Source of the DNA: Limnephilus marmoratus
Taxonomy: Eukaryota; Arthropoda; Insecta; Trichoptera; Limnephilidae
Assembly (NCBI GenBank): GCA_917880885.1
Contig: OU862922.1
Span: forward strand, 22,320,627 to 22,384,626
Direction of reading: 5' to 3'
DNA: 64,000 bases
Below the pieces are notes generated by a model. It was given only the letters and a program-made list of their open reading frames with translations, was not told the DNA's origin and did no database searches. The stretch's first letter is position 1; each line of letters begins with the position of its first letter. Below are positions 42,830-53,011 of the stretch, piece by piece. The position numbers and the translations under genes were made by a program.

Positions 42830-42968
42830 AATTATTTAAACATTTAACTCTCTGTAAAACATTTTTTCCGATTATTCTCACACTTTTTCCATAAACTTGA
42901 AGATAAACTATTACTAATGCCTTCCCAAATAACAAGAACTCGTATTTCACTCTTACATTATAGATTAA

Positions 42969-43211
42969 GGGGGTTTTTCACCATCCTCCCAATAGTTTAT
43001 CCATACACATAACGAATATTAATAAAAAAACAAATAAATACTAGCAACAGGTAAAAACTTCGGCTAATTTATCCTATATGTAGCCATTGTTCATAGGTTC
43101 AAGTACCGAATAGTAAACTCAGACTTTTTAAATAAATAAATCCTGTAGAATTAATCCAAAATATTCATTATGTGTATGGATAAGCTATTGGGAGGATGGT
43201 GAAAAACCCCC
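42969..43211. mobile_element. MITE with ~52-bp inverted ends
   Basis: The left end GGGGGTTTTTCACCATCCTC then CCAATAGTTTATCCATACAC is matched inversely at 43160-43211 with about three mismatches. The spacer is ~140 bp, AT-rich and non-coding. TTAA precedes the left end but the right flank is TATA, so the target duplication and superfamily are undecided. Confidence 0.85.
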
Positions 43212-43214
43212 TAT

Positions 43215-43918
43215 AATTGTTAAAAAAATTGTAATCAGTGTTTTAAAAATATTACTTTTTTATTAATTCGTAGGCTGTAAAAAACTTATTGTGTTATATA
43301 ATTTTTTTATTTTATTTTGATTGTTATTTTTTTGCCCTGAAATAGTTATGATGTTGTTAGATACTTGGAGGTAGATAAATAAAATAAAATAATTAACATG
43401 TACATTTCTGCAATAATTGGGTAATAACTTTTTGGCACCATTTTAAATAAATAATCATAACAAATCACTTTGTTTTTACCATGCCATTCAAAGAGAACGT
43501 GACAGAAACTATTATATCTTTCAATATTATAGAGATAAATTCTACAACGAGTAATAATTTGCCTTTATAATGGAGTCCACTATAGCTCCGCGGAAAAAAA
43601 TATTGACCACTCTTGCTCCTGAGATAAATAGGATAACTTGAGATAACTAATTATTCAAGAACAGGGTTTTTTCATACTTTTCTAAACATGTTTGTCAAAA
43701 TATGCTTAATTGTGCAACTTTATGAATTTATTTTTCTTACAATTTTCGTTATCAGCAGACTTATAATATCCCCGATAAGCAGATAAATGAAATCAATGGA
43801 AAAAATGTTTTATAGGTATGATTTTCCACTTGATTTATGAATGTAATCACAAATATCAACTGCTGTGCACCAGGGTGGAAAAATAACAACATGTTCTCCA
43901 TAAATTTGTTACATTTTA
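43215..43918. other. AT-rich DNA without recognisable feature
   Basis: I see no gene. AAATAAAATAAAAT near 43376-43395 may be a LINE-like tail. Confidence 0.35.
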
Positions 43919-43923
43919 CTTAA

Positions 43924-44359
43924 GGCTCTGCAACCGGTCCCGATAAGAAGAAGATGGAGAGATACGAAATTACAAATGTTAGAGGAAAGCGCTAACATTT
44001 ACAGTGACAAAATCGATGCGAAAATTGCGAAAGTGTTTAATAAAACACGATCCGTTTAAAATAGAGCAAAAATCTCGCGGGTATTATCTTAAACAGCATT
44101 TAAAGAAACACTGTGAATTTTTTCATACATATAACTTGTAAAATAACTGAAACAAACGTGTTTATAATAATTTTTGGAGCGTACTTTGCGATTATTTTCT
44201 ATCGAGGGAATTTAAATAATTTGCGTTTCTGCGCGGGAAAAGTCTAGATATTATCTTCAAGAATAACATATATTTTTTTAAGAGCTAACCTTACCGTGAA
44301 AACTTACCGTGTTTCAGGGAAATATGTAATAAATCGGTACAAATCCGGGTTGCGGGCCC
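43924..44359. mobile_element. TTAA-type MITE, copy 2
   Basis: Collinear with 3355-3770 over its whole length, from TTAA|GGCTCTGCAACCGG to GGTTGCGGGCCC. It has an extra ~15 bp near 44235-44250 (AAAAGTCTAGAT). The left TTAA (43920-43923) is intact; the right flank reads TTTG, so the right duplication is mutated or lost. Confidence 0.8.
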
Positions 44360-44659
44360 TTTGACAGCCATTATGCAATCAACAATAGAAATCACTGAAC
44401 GATGAAATGACTTCCTTTCTATTTTCCCAATCTTTCCCTGTATATTAAATCTCACAAGTATTAAAAGAGCATGATTTCATATGTAATCTGAAAAATATTG
44501 AATTACTTAGAAGCTGTAAAAAAGTGATGAACATAATATATAAACATAAAAAACGTAGTTTATCTTGCAACATTTTAACACAACGATATATTATTATAAG
44601 CAATAATTGTCAGCCTGAAACATTCATTTACATTGAAAAATCTTCCGAGAAAAGATACT

Positions 44660-44735
44660 TGCCGCCAACGGGACTTGAACCCGTGTCCTTCTGATTGCCG
44701 GTCGGATGCTCTGACCACTGATCCATAGCTCAGTA
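44660..44735 (-). repeat. tRNA-like SINE head, left unit
   Basis: On the minus strand it contains AGTGGTCAGAGCATCC, ACCGGCAATCAGAAGGAC and the T arm ACGGGTTCAAGTCCCGT with a regular T loop, ending TTGGCGGCA. The 5' acceptor strand is replaced by unrelated sequence (GAGCTATGGATC), so it cannot form a full cloverleaf. Confidence 0.75.
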
Positions 44736-44903
44736 TATCCCCAATAAATGCCACGCCACGCCACCTAGCGAGGGATTTAACACTAACAATGTCTCTCTCG
44801 CAAAAATAAAGTTGGTTGTTTTCAGGTGGAAAAAAATATAATAAGCAGTAATTGTTGAATGAAACACTAGTATATATTGAATTATTTGGCGGGTATTTGA
44901 TAA

Positions 44904-44976
44904 GCCGCCATAGCTCAGTGGTCAGAGCATCCGACCGGCAATCAGAAGGACACGGGTGCAAGTCCCGTTGGCGGCA
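44904..44976 (+). repeat. SINE head folding as a complete tRNA cloverleaf
   Basis: 73 nt fold completely: acceptor GCCGCCA/TGGCGGC (7 of 7 pairs), D stem GCTC/GAGC, anticodon stem TCCGA/TCAGA with one mismatch, 5-nt variable region, T stem ACGGG/CCCGT, discriminator A. The anticodon position reads GGC, but position 33 is C instead of the near-universal T and the T loop starts TG instead of TT. Metazoan genomes normally lack a GGC alanine tRNA, and an almost identical head stands in the neighbouring SINE, so I call it a SINE head and not a tRNA gene. Confidence 0.75.
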
Positions 44977-45050
44977 AGTATCTTTTCACGGAAGATTTTT
45001 CAATGTAAATGAGTGCTTCAGGCTGACAATTATTGCTTATAATAATTGTT

Positions 45051-45620
45051 ACCCTTTGTGCTATGCATAAAAATCTTGTCTAAACGTTAGTTTAAAAATT
45101 AAAAAATAATAATTAACAACGATATATTGTTTCATGGAACTACATAACCCTTAATATTGCCATATCTTTTTTAAAATCAGATATTGCAGTTTGGATAATA
45201 ATGGCCGTGCAAAAACACAACGAACGTCTGTTTTCTGCCAACGTTAAACACAATAGGAGTTTTATGCACTGAAGATCATTGGCCTCAAGTTTTCATGGCT
45301 AAATTTTGCGGATATTGTGTTTTGTCGGTTATAGCCTTCGGTGGAACCGTGGTAAACTATTCGCAATTATCCTTTGTACCGGTGACTTTATCCCTTCGAT
45401 TCGACAAGCATAACACCGTTTTGCACATTAATTATAAAAAAGCGTAGCGTTTAAATTATTATCGGAATTATCTTTGTAAGTTGCGTGACGCCTAGTTATT
45501 TTGTTTAATTTTCGATGGCTGGAATCATGTACTATATCTGATTTATGAAAATAACGGAAATATCTTACTTAGTCTCTACTCAACTCTTGTGACGAACCAA
45601 AAATAAAATCTTAAAACATT
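45051..45620. other. No recognisable feature
   Basis: AT-rich DNA. No coding or repeat signal was recognised. Confidence 0.4.
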
Positions 45621-45624
45621 TCGA

Positions 45625-46400
45625 ATGGAAATCAAAAAATGTTATATGAGAAAAAATAATTCCACGATTTATTTTTACCCCAAGAAGACGGAACTAATTG
45701 CATTCCACCATGGAAAAAATCCTGAGAAAATGCTCCCTGTAAAACTTAATGAGGAAAACATAAACGCATCTAAGAATGTAAAATACTTGGGACACATTAT
45801 TACTGAAGACCTCTCGGATGACGGTGATATTGAACGACAGCGGAGAAGTATCAGTATATTGTCTAATATGATTGCCCGAAGATTCTTCAAATGCAACAAT
45901 GTAAAAAAAACATTGTTCAATGCATTTTGCACTAGCCTATATACATGTGAAACACGGTTACCGGACCAGCTCAATAGAACGACTCCGGATCCAATATAAT
46001 GATGCTTGCAGAGTTGTGTTTGGATACAGAAGATACAGCAGCGCATCTTCAATGTATACGGAGCTAGGACTACGCGGATTCGCGGGTCTGATGAGACACC
46101 GGGTCACTAGAGCCAGGATGCGGCTAATGGCTTCTGATAACACAGTGGTGATCGCAGCCTTCCAGCACCAAGCGCCACTCCTGAGCGAGCACTGGGCCCG
46201 AGCTCACTCCAGACCACGTCCTGTGTTATAATTGATTATTTATTTTATTTCTATTATCGCTTATGTTTTTTATTTTTTTTATTTTCTTTTCTATTTACTT
46301 TTTTTACTTTATCTGTTGTGTAAATATATACAACTTTATGGGACGTTTGGGATTGCACTATCCTCCCCACAACCATAACATTATTATTATTATCAATTTA
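45625..46400 (+). pseudogene. LINE reverse transcriptase C-terminal half and tail
   Basis: The first frame reads YPKKTELIAFHHG, then NASKNVKYLGHIITEDLSDD then GDIERQRRSI, then NVKKTLFNAFCTSLYTC. The K-Y-L-G-x-x-I block is the conserved post-palm motif of CR1/L2-type reverse transcriptases. After a frameshift near 45950 the adjacent frame continues SSIERLRIQYNDACRVVFGY then RRYSSASSMYTELGLRGFAG and runs to a stop at about 46230. The 3' UTR ends ATTATTATTATTATC near 46400. It is a 5'-truncated copy, better preserved than the relics at 1.4 kb and 15.9 kb. Confidence 0.85.
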
Positions 46401-46404
46401 TATG

Positions 46405-48060
46405 TGGAATTTGATAAACAAGTGCATGATATTGAGGATGTTTTTCAAAATATTGTAAACACATTATACGCACAATTTTTTTTCTGATAACATAAATTTA
46501 GAACTCCGTAGAAATAAACTTATGGTATTCATTTGGTGAAGGAGAAGGTGAAGTGGAAAAGATTATCTAACGTCGGTACTAAACATATCTTAGATAGTTA
46601 TTATTTAATCGATCGGTCTTTGAACCTAGGTGGAAGGGAACGCTTTCTAACGAAGATATTGCTGGGAATTAAACGATTTTGTTTATTAAAAGTAAGGATT
46701 AGGTAAAAACAAATTATCAACATTTTGAAATTAGTCAAACAGGACTTAGTAAAGAATATTTTGGAGGCATTTTAGGACCGAGACTGAGACGGAATAGGAG
46801 ACGCTGAACTCTCAAGTTTTCTGTAATATTCATTATAATATTAAAACTTCTAACAAGAAAAATACAACAACAGTCGTAAATCTAAAATAATACCTCAGTA
46901 TAGGTCTATCATCCTTGGTTGACATCATCTCAGTACTCACACAAATGTAAAATTTACGTACAGCGTGTTTCGTTAAGACTTTAATAAAAATTAAGCAATT
47001 ACGTGATGATTATTGCACAATTCAGACTTCGAAGCCGAACCGTGTTAAGTCGGTTATATAGAATGAATTTTAACATGCTGAATATTGTTTCATTTCATTG
47101 TTATTAACAATTATTACAACATTTATTCGAGTAATATGAAAATAATATCTGTAAACTTTTGCCTGTCAAGGTTTGCACACAACAATTCTCGGTTCTTCCC
47201 ATGAATTTTAAATGTTCTTTTATTGGTTATTTTTAACCCTTTTGCAAAAACAAAAATTGTTCTAAAATCTAGATAAAATAATCTTATAAATATTCGACGT
47301 AAAGTATGAGTAGGTACTTAAAATAGAATAAACATTAAATTTCCAATACAGATTCCTTTTCTTAAGAAAATTTGTAATAAAACTGTCACTTAACTTTTTA
47401 TTACATTGATACAGTTTTATTTTAAAATTAAATGTGTGTTATGTCACAAATTGGCGCAAAATAAATCCGTCACTTATGATTGATTTGTAAAATATCTGAA
47501 CAAGATAGTAACTCATATACTCCTAAGGCAATGAGAAGCATTATTTCTTTTGATTTCTAACATAAAAGAATTGTTCGCATGACAGGAAGAGAGATATCTA
47601 ACTTTTAATAATGCACGGTCGCTCTGGGACAATCTGGGTCTCCTGTTATTATAACGGCGTATGATGTTTTGGGACAACTTGGGTTTCCTGTGATTAGACG
47701 GGTTAAAATAGTTTATTTGAATGCGGTAATCTTCAGAACTGAATTACATTGATAGATATATGCATGTATTATCAGCATCAGCCGTTGCCTTACCTTTTAT
47801 TTAATAGTGGTGTAGGTAGTCCAATGAATAAATGAGATGAAAAGTAAAATAAAGAAATAGTGCCAGAAAAACTGACACAAATAAATCTATTAACAACGAT
47901 GCGAACTTAAAATAATGAAAACTGAGATTCTGTTTTTTATAAGAACAACCCTCTTTTTATAACTTTTTAACTGAGATGCTCGCGATAAGATGCACCGATC
48001 GAATTGAAACCGATATGAATAGGACACGCTGTAAACTTCCTAACAATATTATTTTATGAG
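46405..48060. other. AT-rich unique-looking DNA
   Basis: There is no gene. A loose repeat GGGACAA(T/C)(C/T)TGGGT-TCCTG occurs at 47617 and 47665. This is one of the least repetitive stretches. Confidence 0.4.
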
Positions 48061-48061
48061 C

Positions 48062-48790
48062 ATCGTATACATTTTATTTATTTATTTATTGTGAAAAACA
48101 GTTAACATATATATCCAATTATATTTCACAATTTTTAGTTAATAGGGTAATACATTAATTATATAGGTACATTAATAATGACAGGTGCTAAAGAATACCT
48201 TTATTTCGCTCTTGAAATGATTGTAGTTCGATTGAAAAATGTCAATTTCAGAAGAAAGGTTTAATAGTGAGGTCATTCTCCCCAGAGGCATAATCATTGG
48301 TAGGTTGGTCCTGCCCATAGGAAAAGTAAAAAGTCTGTGTTGCCTTGCTCTGGTGAAGTTATCGGGGACATAAAGTGAAATCCTTTCCAGGACATCAGGA
48401 TTACAAATGTGCCCGTTTAGCAGCTTGTGTGCTACTAGTACCATTGCAATTTTTCTCCTAACGTCGAGACGATTTAGTCCCAGCATTCCCGCGAGAAAAT
48501 CAGAGGGATACAACAAAGGGTAGTACCCAAACTCTCACATGTACAGGTACCGCATGAACTTTTTTTGCACCTTTTCAACATCATTTTCAACATCCACTTT
48601 CGAGAATGTTGCGAACCAGAGTGAAGTAGAGCATTTTTATGACTGCTGTGTTGGAAAAAGATTTTGCGTTGCAGATTACAAAGCCTAGCATCCGCATCGC
48701 AGAGTTGCACACCGAATCGATATGAGAACGGAATGTCAGGCGTGTGTCAAAAGTGATTCCTAAATCCCTAATCCCTAATTTGTTGTTCTT
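48062..48790 (-). pseudogene. LINE reverse transcriptase, palm end to C-terminus (Jockey/CR1-like)
   Basis: The longest of the three related minus-strand relics. Reading leftwards from about 48760: DLGITFDTRLTFRSHIDSVC then NSAMRMLGFVIC, then KMLYFTLVRNILESG, then (frame change near 48600) an EKVQKKF-like block, then LYPSDFLAGMLGLNRLDVRR then KIAMVLVAHKLLNGHICNP, then RQHRLFTFPMGRTNLPMIMP. L-G-I-x-F-D-x-x-L-x-F-x-x-H-I is the conserved motif after the catalytic palm. The 3' UTR ends in a TTTATTTATTTATT stretch (48066-48080 on the plus strand), an AAAT-type tail. Two or more frameshifts make it dead. Confidence 0.82.
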
Positions 48791-49335
48791 CTTGCGCTAA
48801 CGTCTGTAAATAGGCATAAATAAGACAAAGGGCTTTTCCCGCCAGTTCGGTGGTGGAAGCGTAAACCGATGCACAAATACATTCAATGCTAAACTTTTTT
48901 TAATTCTTCCAACCCTCGCTGCGTTGCCTATACCTTGTAACGTAATTATTTTCATGGTTCTTATTCAGTCAGTACTTGCTCAAAATGAGTACCTATTATT
49001 AATTTCGGCTGCCGTTGGAACGATTGATAACAAATTCAAATTGCCTGGACGGTGGCTCGATTGTTTTGAAAAAAGAAAAAAGCAGAAACGGTTGTAAGGG
49101 TGACGTGATGACATAACAATGGACTGGTCGGAAGTTTGATTTGTAAGGAGTTTTTATACTCGTAAATGATTGTGTAAATTTGCAATATTATGCGACTACA
49201 CCTTCAAATTAGTGCTGTGAAGTAATATTGTTTGACGCTCGTAATTTCGCGGCAAACAACCCACCGATAAATAGCCATTGGGATTTACTGATCACAGCTT
49301 GATACATTGATGTTTTGGTTGGGCGTGTTTACAGC
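48791..49335. other. No recognisable feature
   Basis: AT-rich DNA. I see no gene or element. Confidence 0.4.
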
Positions 49336-49645
49336 CACGTACAATCCAATATCACCGAGGACAACTTTGATGAAGATTGCAGGCGCTTCTAAAATGACAT
49401 CAACAATCTAGAACTGCGGGTTATATCCTTTCAATGCTCAAAGATGGCCATTGGACGCACTGTGATCAGCGGGCCTTTGTGGATGGACTGGAATCTTGGA
49501 TGCTTCACGGTGTCATGGGCTTGCGAAGCGGCAGCTCTGGGGCTCTTCTCCAGCTATCTGGAGCCCTTTTCGCTGAGGTTAGAAGAGGTGCGCCATTTTA
49601 ACTATGGCAAGCTACGAATGATCATTTGGAGTGGATTCTACTAAA
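49335..49645 (+). pseudogene. Possible decayed coding fragment, unidentified
   Basis: A GC-richer block. One frame reads SHVQSNITEDNFDEDCRRF then a stop, NDINNLELRVISFQCSKMAI and onward to a stop at 49642. An overlapping frame (ATG at 49434) reads MLKDGHWTHCDQRAFVDGLE and ends at 49607. Composition and two overlapping open frames suggest former coding DNA, but I cannot identify a family, and either frame could be chance. Confidence 0.25.
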
Positions 49646-49649
49646 ATAA

Positions 49650-50046
49650 CTGAATATCTCTCTCCTCTCTCTCTCTACATTTTTTGAGTTTACAAAGGTA
49701 TTTATGTAGATTATGTTTTTGCTTGTCAATAATAACAAGTACATTTTGTTTAATGTGAGTTCTTTTATTTACATCAGATAGTAGCTTTCTTTTTATCCCA
49801 CGTAGGACCCTGAGATGATGATGAGAGCTCATGCATACGGAATTTCTCTGCTAACTGAGAAAGGTACGTGTCAACCTACAGGATCTTTTAGTGACAGTAT
49901 CGCTTGGTGAGAGTCCACCAATAAGAATTGAAACGCGGCATTCACTTATTGACATTTGGTGACTAGATCTGAATAGCCTATTTCCTCAACTTTTCTAAAA
50001 TTCTTACCTAAGATTCCTCTGGCTACGAGCAATCAATGTTCTAATG
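49650..50046. other. No recognisable feature
   Basis: A CTCTCTCCTCTCTCTCTC tract lies at 49657-49674. No gene was recognised. Confidence 0.4.
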
Positions 50047-50062
50047 TTTTTTTTACACTACA
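50047..50062. repeat. Left member of 16-nt direct repeat around the small CDS
   Basis: TTTTTTTTACACTACA. The right member at 50366-50381 is TTTTTTTTATACTACA (15 of 16 identical). The 303 bp between them contain the whole 83-codon frame. Confidence 0.8.
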
Positions 50063-50105
50063 GCTCATTGCTGGTATAAATAAATTAATAATAATATTGT
50101 ATTGA

Positions 50106-50357
50106 CTAACCGAACAGGTTGAGATTCTTAAAATCCAGGTCTGCATCCAGATCCAGCTCGGTCTTGTCCTCCCTGAAGGCCGGAGGACTCCTTCTGACCT
50201 GACTCTCGCCAGTATCATCAGAGAAGAAGGGTTGTGACGCATTGCCGGCATTGTTGAAGGACTGGTACATCTGAGAGAAGAGGGTCGAGTAGTCGCAGAC
50301 CAGCACCAGGAATAGACCAATCAGGATGACGGTACGAACTATACCACCAGACTCCAT
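50106..50357 (-). CDS. Small secreted or membrane-anchored protein, 83 residues
   Basis: The only frame in the window that looks like an intact cellular protein. ATG at 50357 in context CAAAATGG; stop TAG at 50106. Residues 9-21 (TVILIGLFLVLVC) form a strong hydrophobic core after a short N-terminus with Arg8, as in a signal peptide or signal anchor. The rest is polar: a possible N-glycosylation site Asn39-Ala-Ser, a dibasic pair Arg55-Arg56, then an acidic stretch LDLDADLDF and a C-terminal NLNLFG. A dibasic site plus a terminal Gly is compatible with a processed, amidated peptide, but I recognise no known hormone. Codon use is GC-richer than the flanks, unlike chance frames here. No intron is needed. 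Nearly identical 16-nt direct repeats bracket it (50047 and 50366). Alternatives: a single exon of a larger gene, or a retrocopy. Function is unknown. Confidence 0.55.
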   Translation of the reverse strand: MESGGIVRTVILIGLFLVLVCDYSTLFSQMYQSFNNAGNASQPFFSDDTGESQVRRSPPAFREDKTELDLDADLDFKNLNLFG

Positions 50358-50365
50358 TTTGAGGA

Positions 50366-50381
50366 TTTTTTTTATACTACA
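50366..50381. repeat. Right member of 16-nt direct repeat around the small CDS
   Basis: TTTTTTTTATACTACA, just upstream (minus strand) of the ATG at 50357. It could be a target-site duplication, or a chance similarity favoured by the T tract. Confidence 0.8.
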
Positions 50382-51285
50382 CTTTCGAATTCAGAATCAA
50401 TTCTCAAGGGCACACGTTAATCAAAATCGGATTCAATTCTGTAGCAGGTACACCACGAATCGATTGACTCAAATTGTTGACATTGAAAACTGACTTTTTA
50501 TGTAGATTTTTTTATCATCAGCACTCAAGAACCCTGAAATGATTCAATATTTATTTTTTTTCTTCTTTTTAACTAGTGCACGCTACCTACCAGTACTACC
50601 AATCGATTGAAGCCTTGTTTGTTTTTTGTTATTTAAATTTGGTTTTTACACGTGTTGCTGGAATTATGTAATGTTACGATTTGCATGTACAATAACTCGC
50701 TTCAACAATTTCAATGTTTTATAATTAGAATGAGTTAGAAAATGTATGATTTCAACATGAAAACAGGTCTGAATTTTCCGCCTCGATTGATTGCATAAAC
50801 TCGATATTATTTCATTGACCTAGAAAATACAGCGGAGTATGCACTGCGGAATGATTTGCAAATGTACGATACTGTCGATCTTCTTCAGATGCCCTCCTAT
50901 CGGAGGTTTGTTAATATTAATGCAAGCATCGCCTCATAGACCGCTGCCTAGTACAATAACAAATTGTTGATAAATAATAAGGTCATTTATCTGGTTTAAA
51001 AGGTATATAGGAACGGTTAAAAGTGCGACAAGAAATTTCAGAAACAAATTATTTAATAGTGTTTACAACAAAAATAATGTTCGCAGTGTGAATAAAATAA
51101 TCATTAATGTGACGTTTGAAAGATAAATATTATTGATTTGTATTTCTGTATTGTGAAAACAGAGTAGTTATTATTTATCTGCATTTTTTTATGATATCAA
51201 TTAAATCGTCGTTAAAAAAAGGAAAAAACATAAATAGAACACATTCGATTATAGTTTTTTCGTGTGATAAGACGCACCGATTCGT
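50382..51285. other. AT-rich DNA without recognisable feature
   Basis: No gene and no clear repeat are visible. This would be the promoter side of the small minus-strand CDS. Confidence 0.4.
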
Positions 51286-51600
51286 TCGTTGATTCGCCGA
51301 TAGTACGCGCACATGCGCCCGACGCGACACTCTCACGTTAACGGGCTGAACTGACTGCCGGTGGTCGGTCTGTTGATTTCCTGATGCGTTGATCTGCCAG
51401 AGCTGGTACCACCTCCATTGCCTGTATTACGTAGTTGAGGCTTTTTCCAACAGCTGTTTTGCAGTTGGTACTCGTTGCGTCACTCGCTTATTTGTGGCTT
51501 GTTTCTTTTTCGGAAGCGACGAACGATTCTCGAGTAAATGGATTAATTTTTCTTGGCTCTTGTGCTGCAAATTTTGGATGGCTCAGATGTGAAGTCAGGG
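51285..51600 (+). promoter_or_regulatory. CpG-richer block, possible promoter/first-exon region
   Basis: A local island of CG dinucleotides (GTACGCGCACATGCGCCCGA, CGCGACACTCTCACG) in AT-rich DNA. Downstream, an open frame without its own ATG (from 51435) reads a strongly hydrophobic PTAVLQLVLVASLAYLWLVS then FSEATNDSR, directly followed by GTAAAT, a usable splice donor. It could be a signal-peptide exon, but an in-frame TAG sits just upstream, so an acceptor site would be needed. Speculative. Confidence 0.2.
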
Positions 51601-51639
51601 AATGTTGTCTGGTGATCCAAACCTTATGACATAACAGAG

Positions 51640-53011
51640 ATAGAACAGCATTTAGCTTCTTCTAACCTACCTAACACATTGTTATATGTGACTGGAGCAT
51701 AAGGAACGTTGGATAAAACAAAATACTTAACGATTTATTTTATTAAAAAACTAATGCGACAACGTTTTTTTATTATTAATTTAAATACCGAAAATTGAAA
51801 TGTTAATTTAAATTTCATTATTTTTAAAATACGTTTTTGGTAATTTGTTGTAGATATTATTTGTTTTAATCATTTTTTTTATTTTTGAAGTTTTATAATT
51901 TAATAAAACTGAATATTTAAAAACGGGGTAATTCACATGCTTTTTTTCTATTTAACATCTAAGTACCAATGTTTTTTTTTTATTTTATTTTATTATTTTT
52001 TAATTAACTTTCTCCACCTATAGATATGTTAAAATACTTTAATGTGATTTCGACCTATGCAAATTGTGTTGTGAAAAATCGAGAAGGAGAAAAGGATAAA
52101 AACTTTTGGAAAGTAGCTGGAATGAAATTACACCTGATGTGGGAAAACCAAAACGGGTGGAAATTTTCAGAAAAAAATGTTAGTTAGACACGTAAGATAG
52201 GGAAAAGTGGTATTGACACAGGCTATCGCTGAGATTCTGTGAATTTGCATTGAAAAATAATTCTCAGATTGTACCTATCGAGTATTGATCAGCATGCAAT
52301 GTGCCGATACCTACAAATATAATTAACTAAAAGAACAACAAAACTTTTTAATTTTTTTAAATCTGGCGGCAGAACAGCAAACGACGCTCTCATTTTTGGT
52401 AAAATAAATTTATAGTTGACAAACTACAGATAGAATAAAAAAAATGAAAAGAATTGCCTTGTGGGCGTGTTCGTAATCCTATTATATTTCCATGCAAAAC
52501 TGTGTTTCACCATGATTAAGAAATTTAAATGGGATGGCGATGTACAATTTCTGGCAAGTGTAAGAAGGCACCAGTAATGTCAATCTTTATTTTATGCCTC
52601 CAAAAATATTATCTTTCATTCCAGGATGTTGGTGGACTATGGTGGAGAACCCGGCCTTGCATCCTAGCCAACATGCAATTCAAGTTCTGCATGAAAACCG
52701 GATACCCTTGCAAAACGGATATCACTTCCTGTCCCTACCCGACGCCACCAGTCAATTTGTCAATATAATTCTCAAGAAATTACGGAAACACTTTCACAAT
52801 TCGTATCATTATTATTATGGTATGACTTCCGTGGTTTACTTTTTATAAACTGTTGTAAGAGGTGTTAATTTACGTGCCCTTTGGATGGTCGTAAAACTAA
52901 CGCCGCCGTTTTGAAAATAATATTTGTATGTTAAGCAACAAATCTAACACCACTTTTTTTAGAATTGTCGTAGTATTTTGAATTTATTGCATAACGAGTT
53001 ATAACAACTTA
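51640..53011. other. AT-rich flank of the LTR element
   Basis: A frame at 52594-52848 (containing WWTMVENPALHPSQHAIQVL) may be an old coding fragment but is not identifiable. It ends with CAACTTA immediately before the LTR. Confidence 0.35.

Larger units (their letters stand above)
44590..45050. repeat. Tail-to-tail SINE pair (foldback), pair 2
   Basis: The left unit (minus) and right unit (plus) share a tRNA-like head and a 75-bp body: AAGTATCTTTTC, GGAAGATTTTTCAATGTAAA, TTTCAGGCTGACAATTATTG (one-base differences aside). Heads face each other, bodies face outward. A third partial body in minus orientation occurs at about 44838-44872. The pair would fold into a long hairpin if transcribed. 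The reading frames RASDRQSEGHG on both strands are translations of the tRNA head and not proteins. Confidence 0.85.

Noticed and set aside
42969..43211. piggyBac-type MITE by TTAA flank
   Set aside because: Only the left side has TTAA and the right side reads TATA, so I kept it as a MITE of undecided superfamily.
44904..44976. Functional alanine tRNA gene
   Set aside because: Anticodon GGC is not normal in animals, T33 and the T-loop start are altered, and a sister copy in the next SINE shows that it is a SINE head.
44575..45070. Similar frames on both strands containing RASDRQSEGHG
   Set aside because: They are translations of the tRNA-like head and body of two inverted SINEs.
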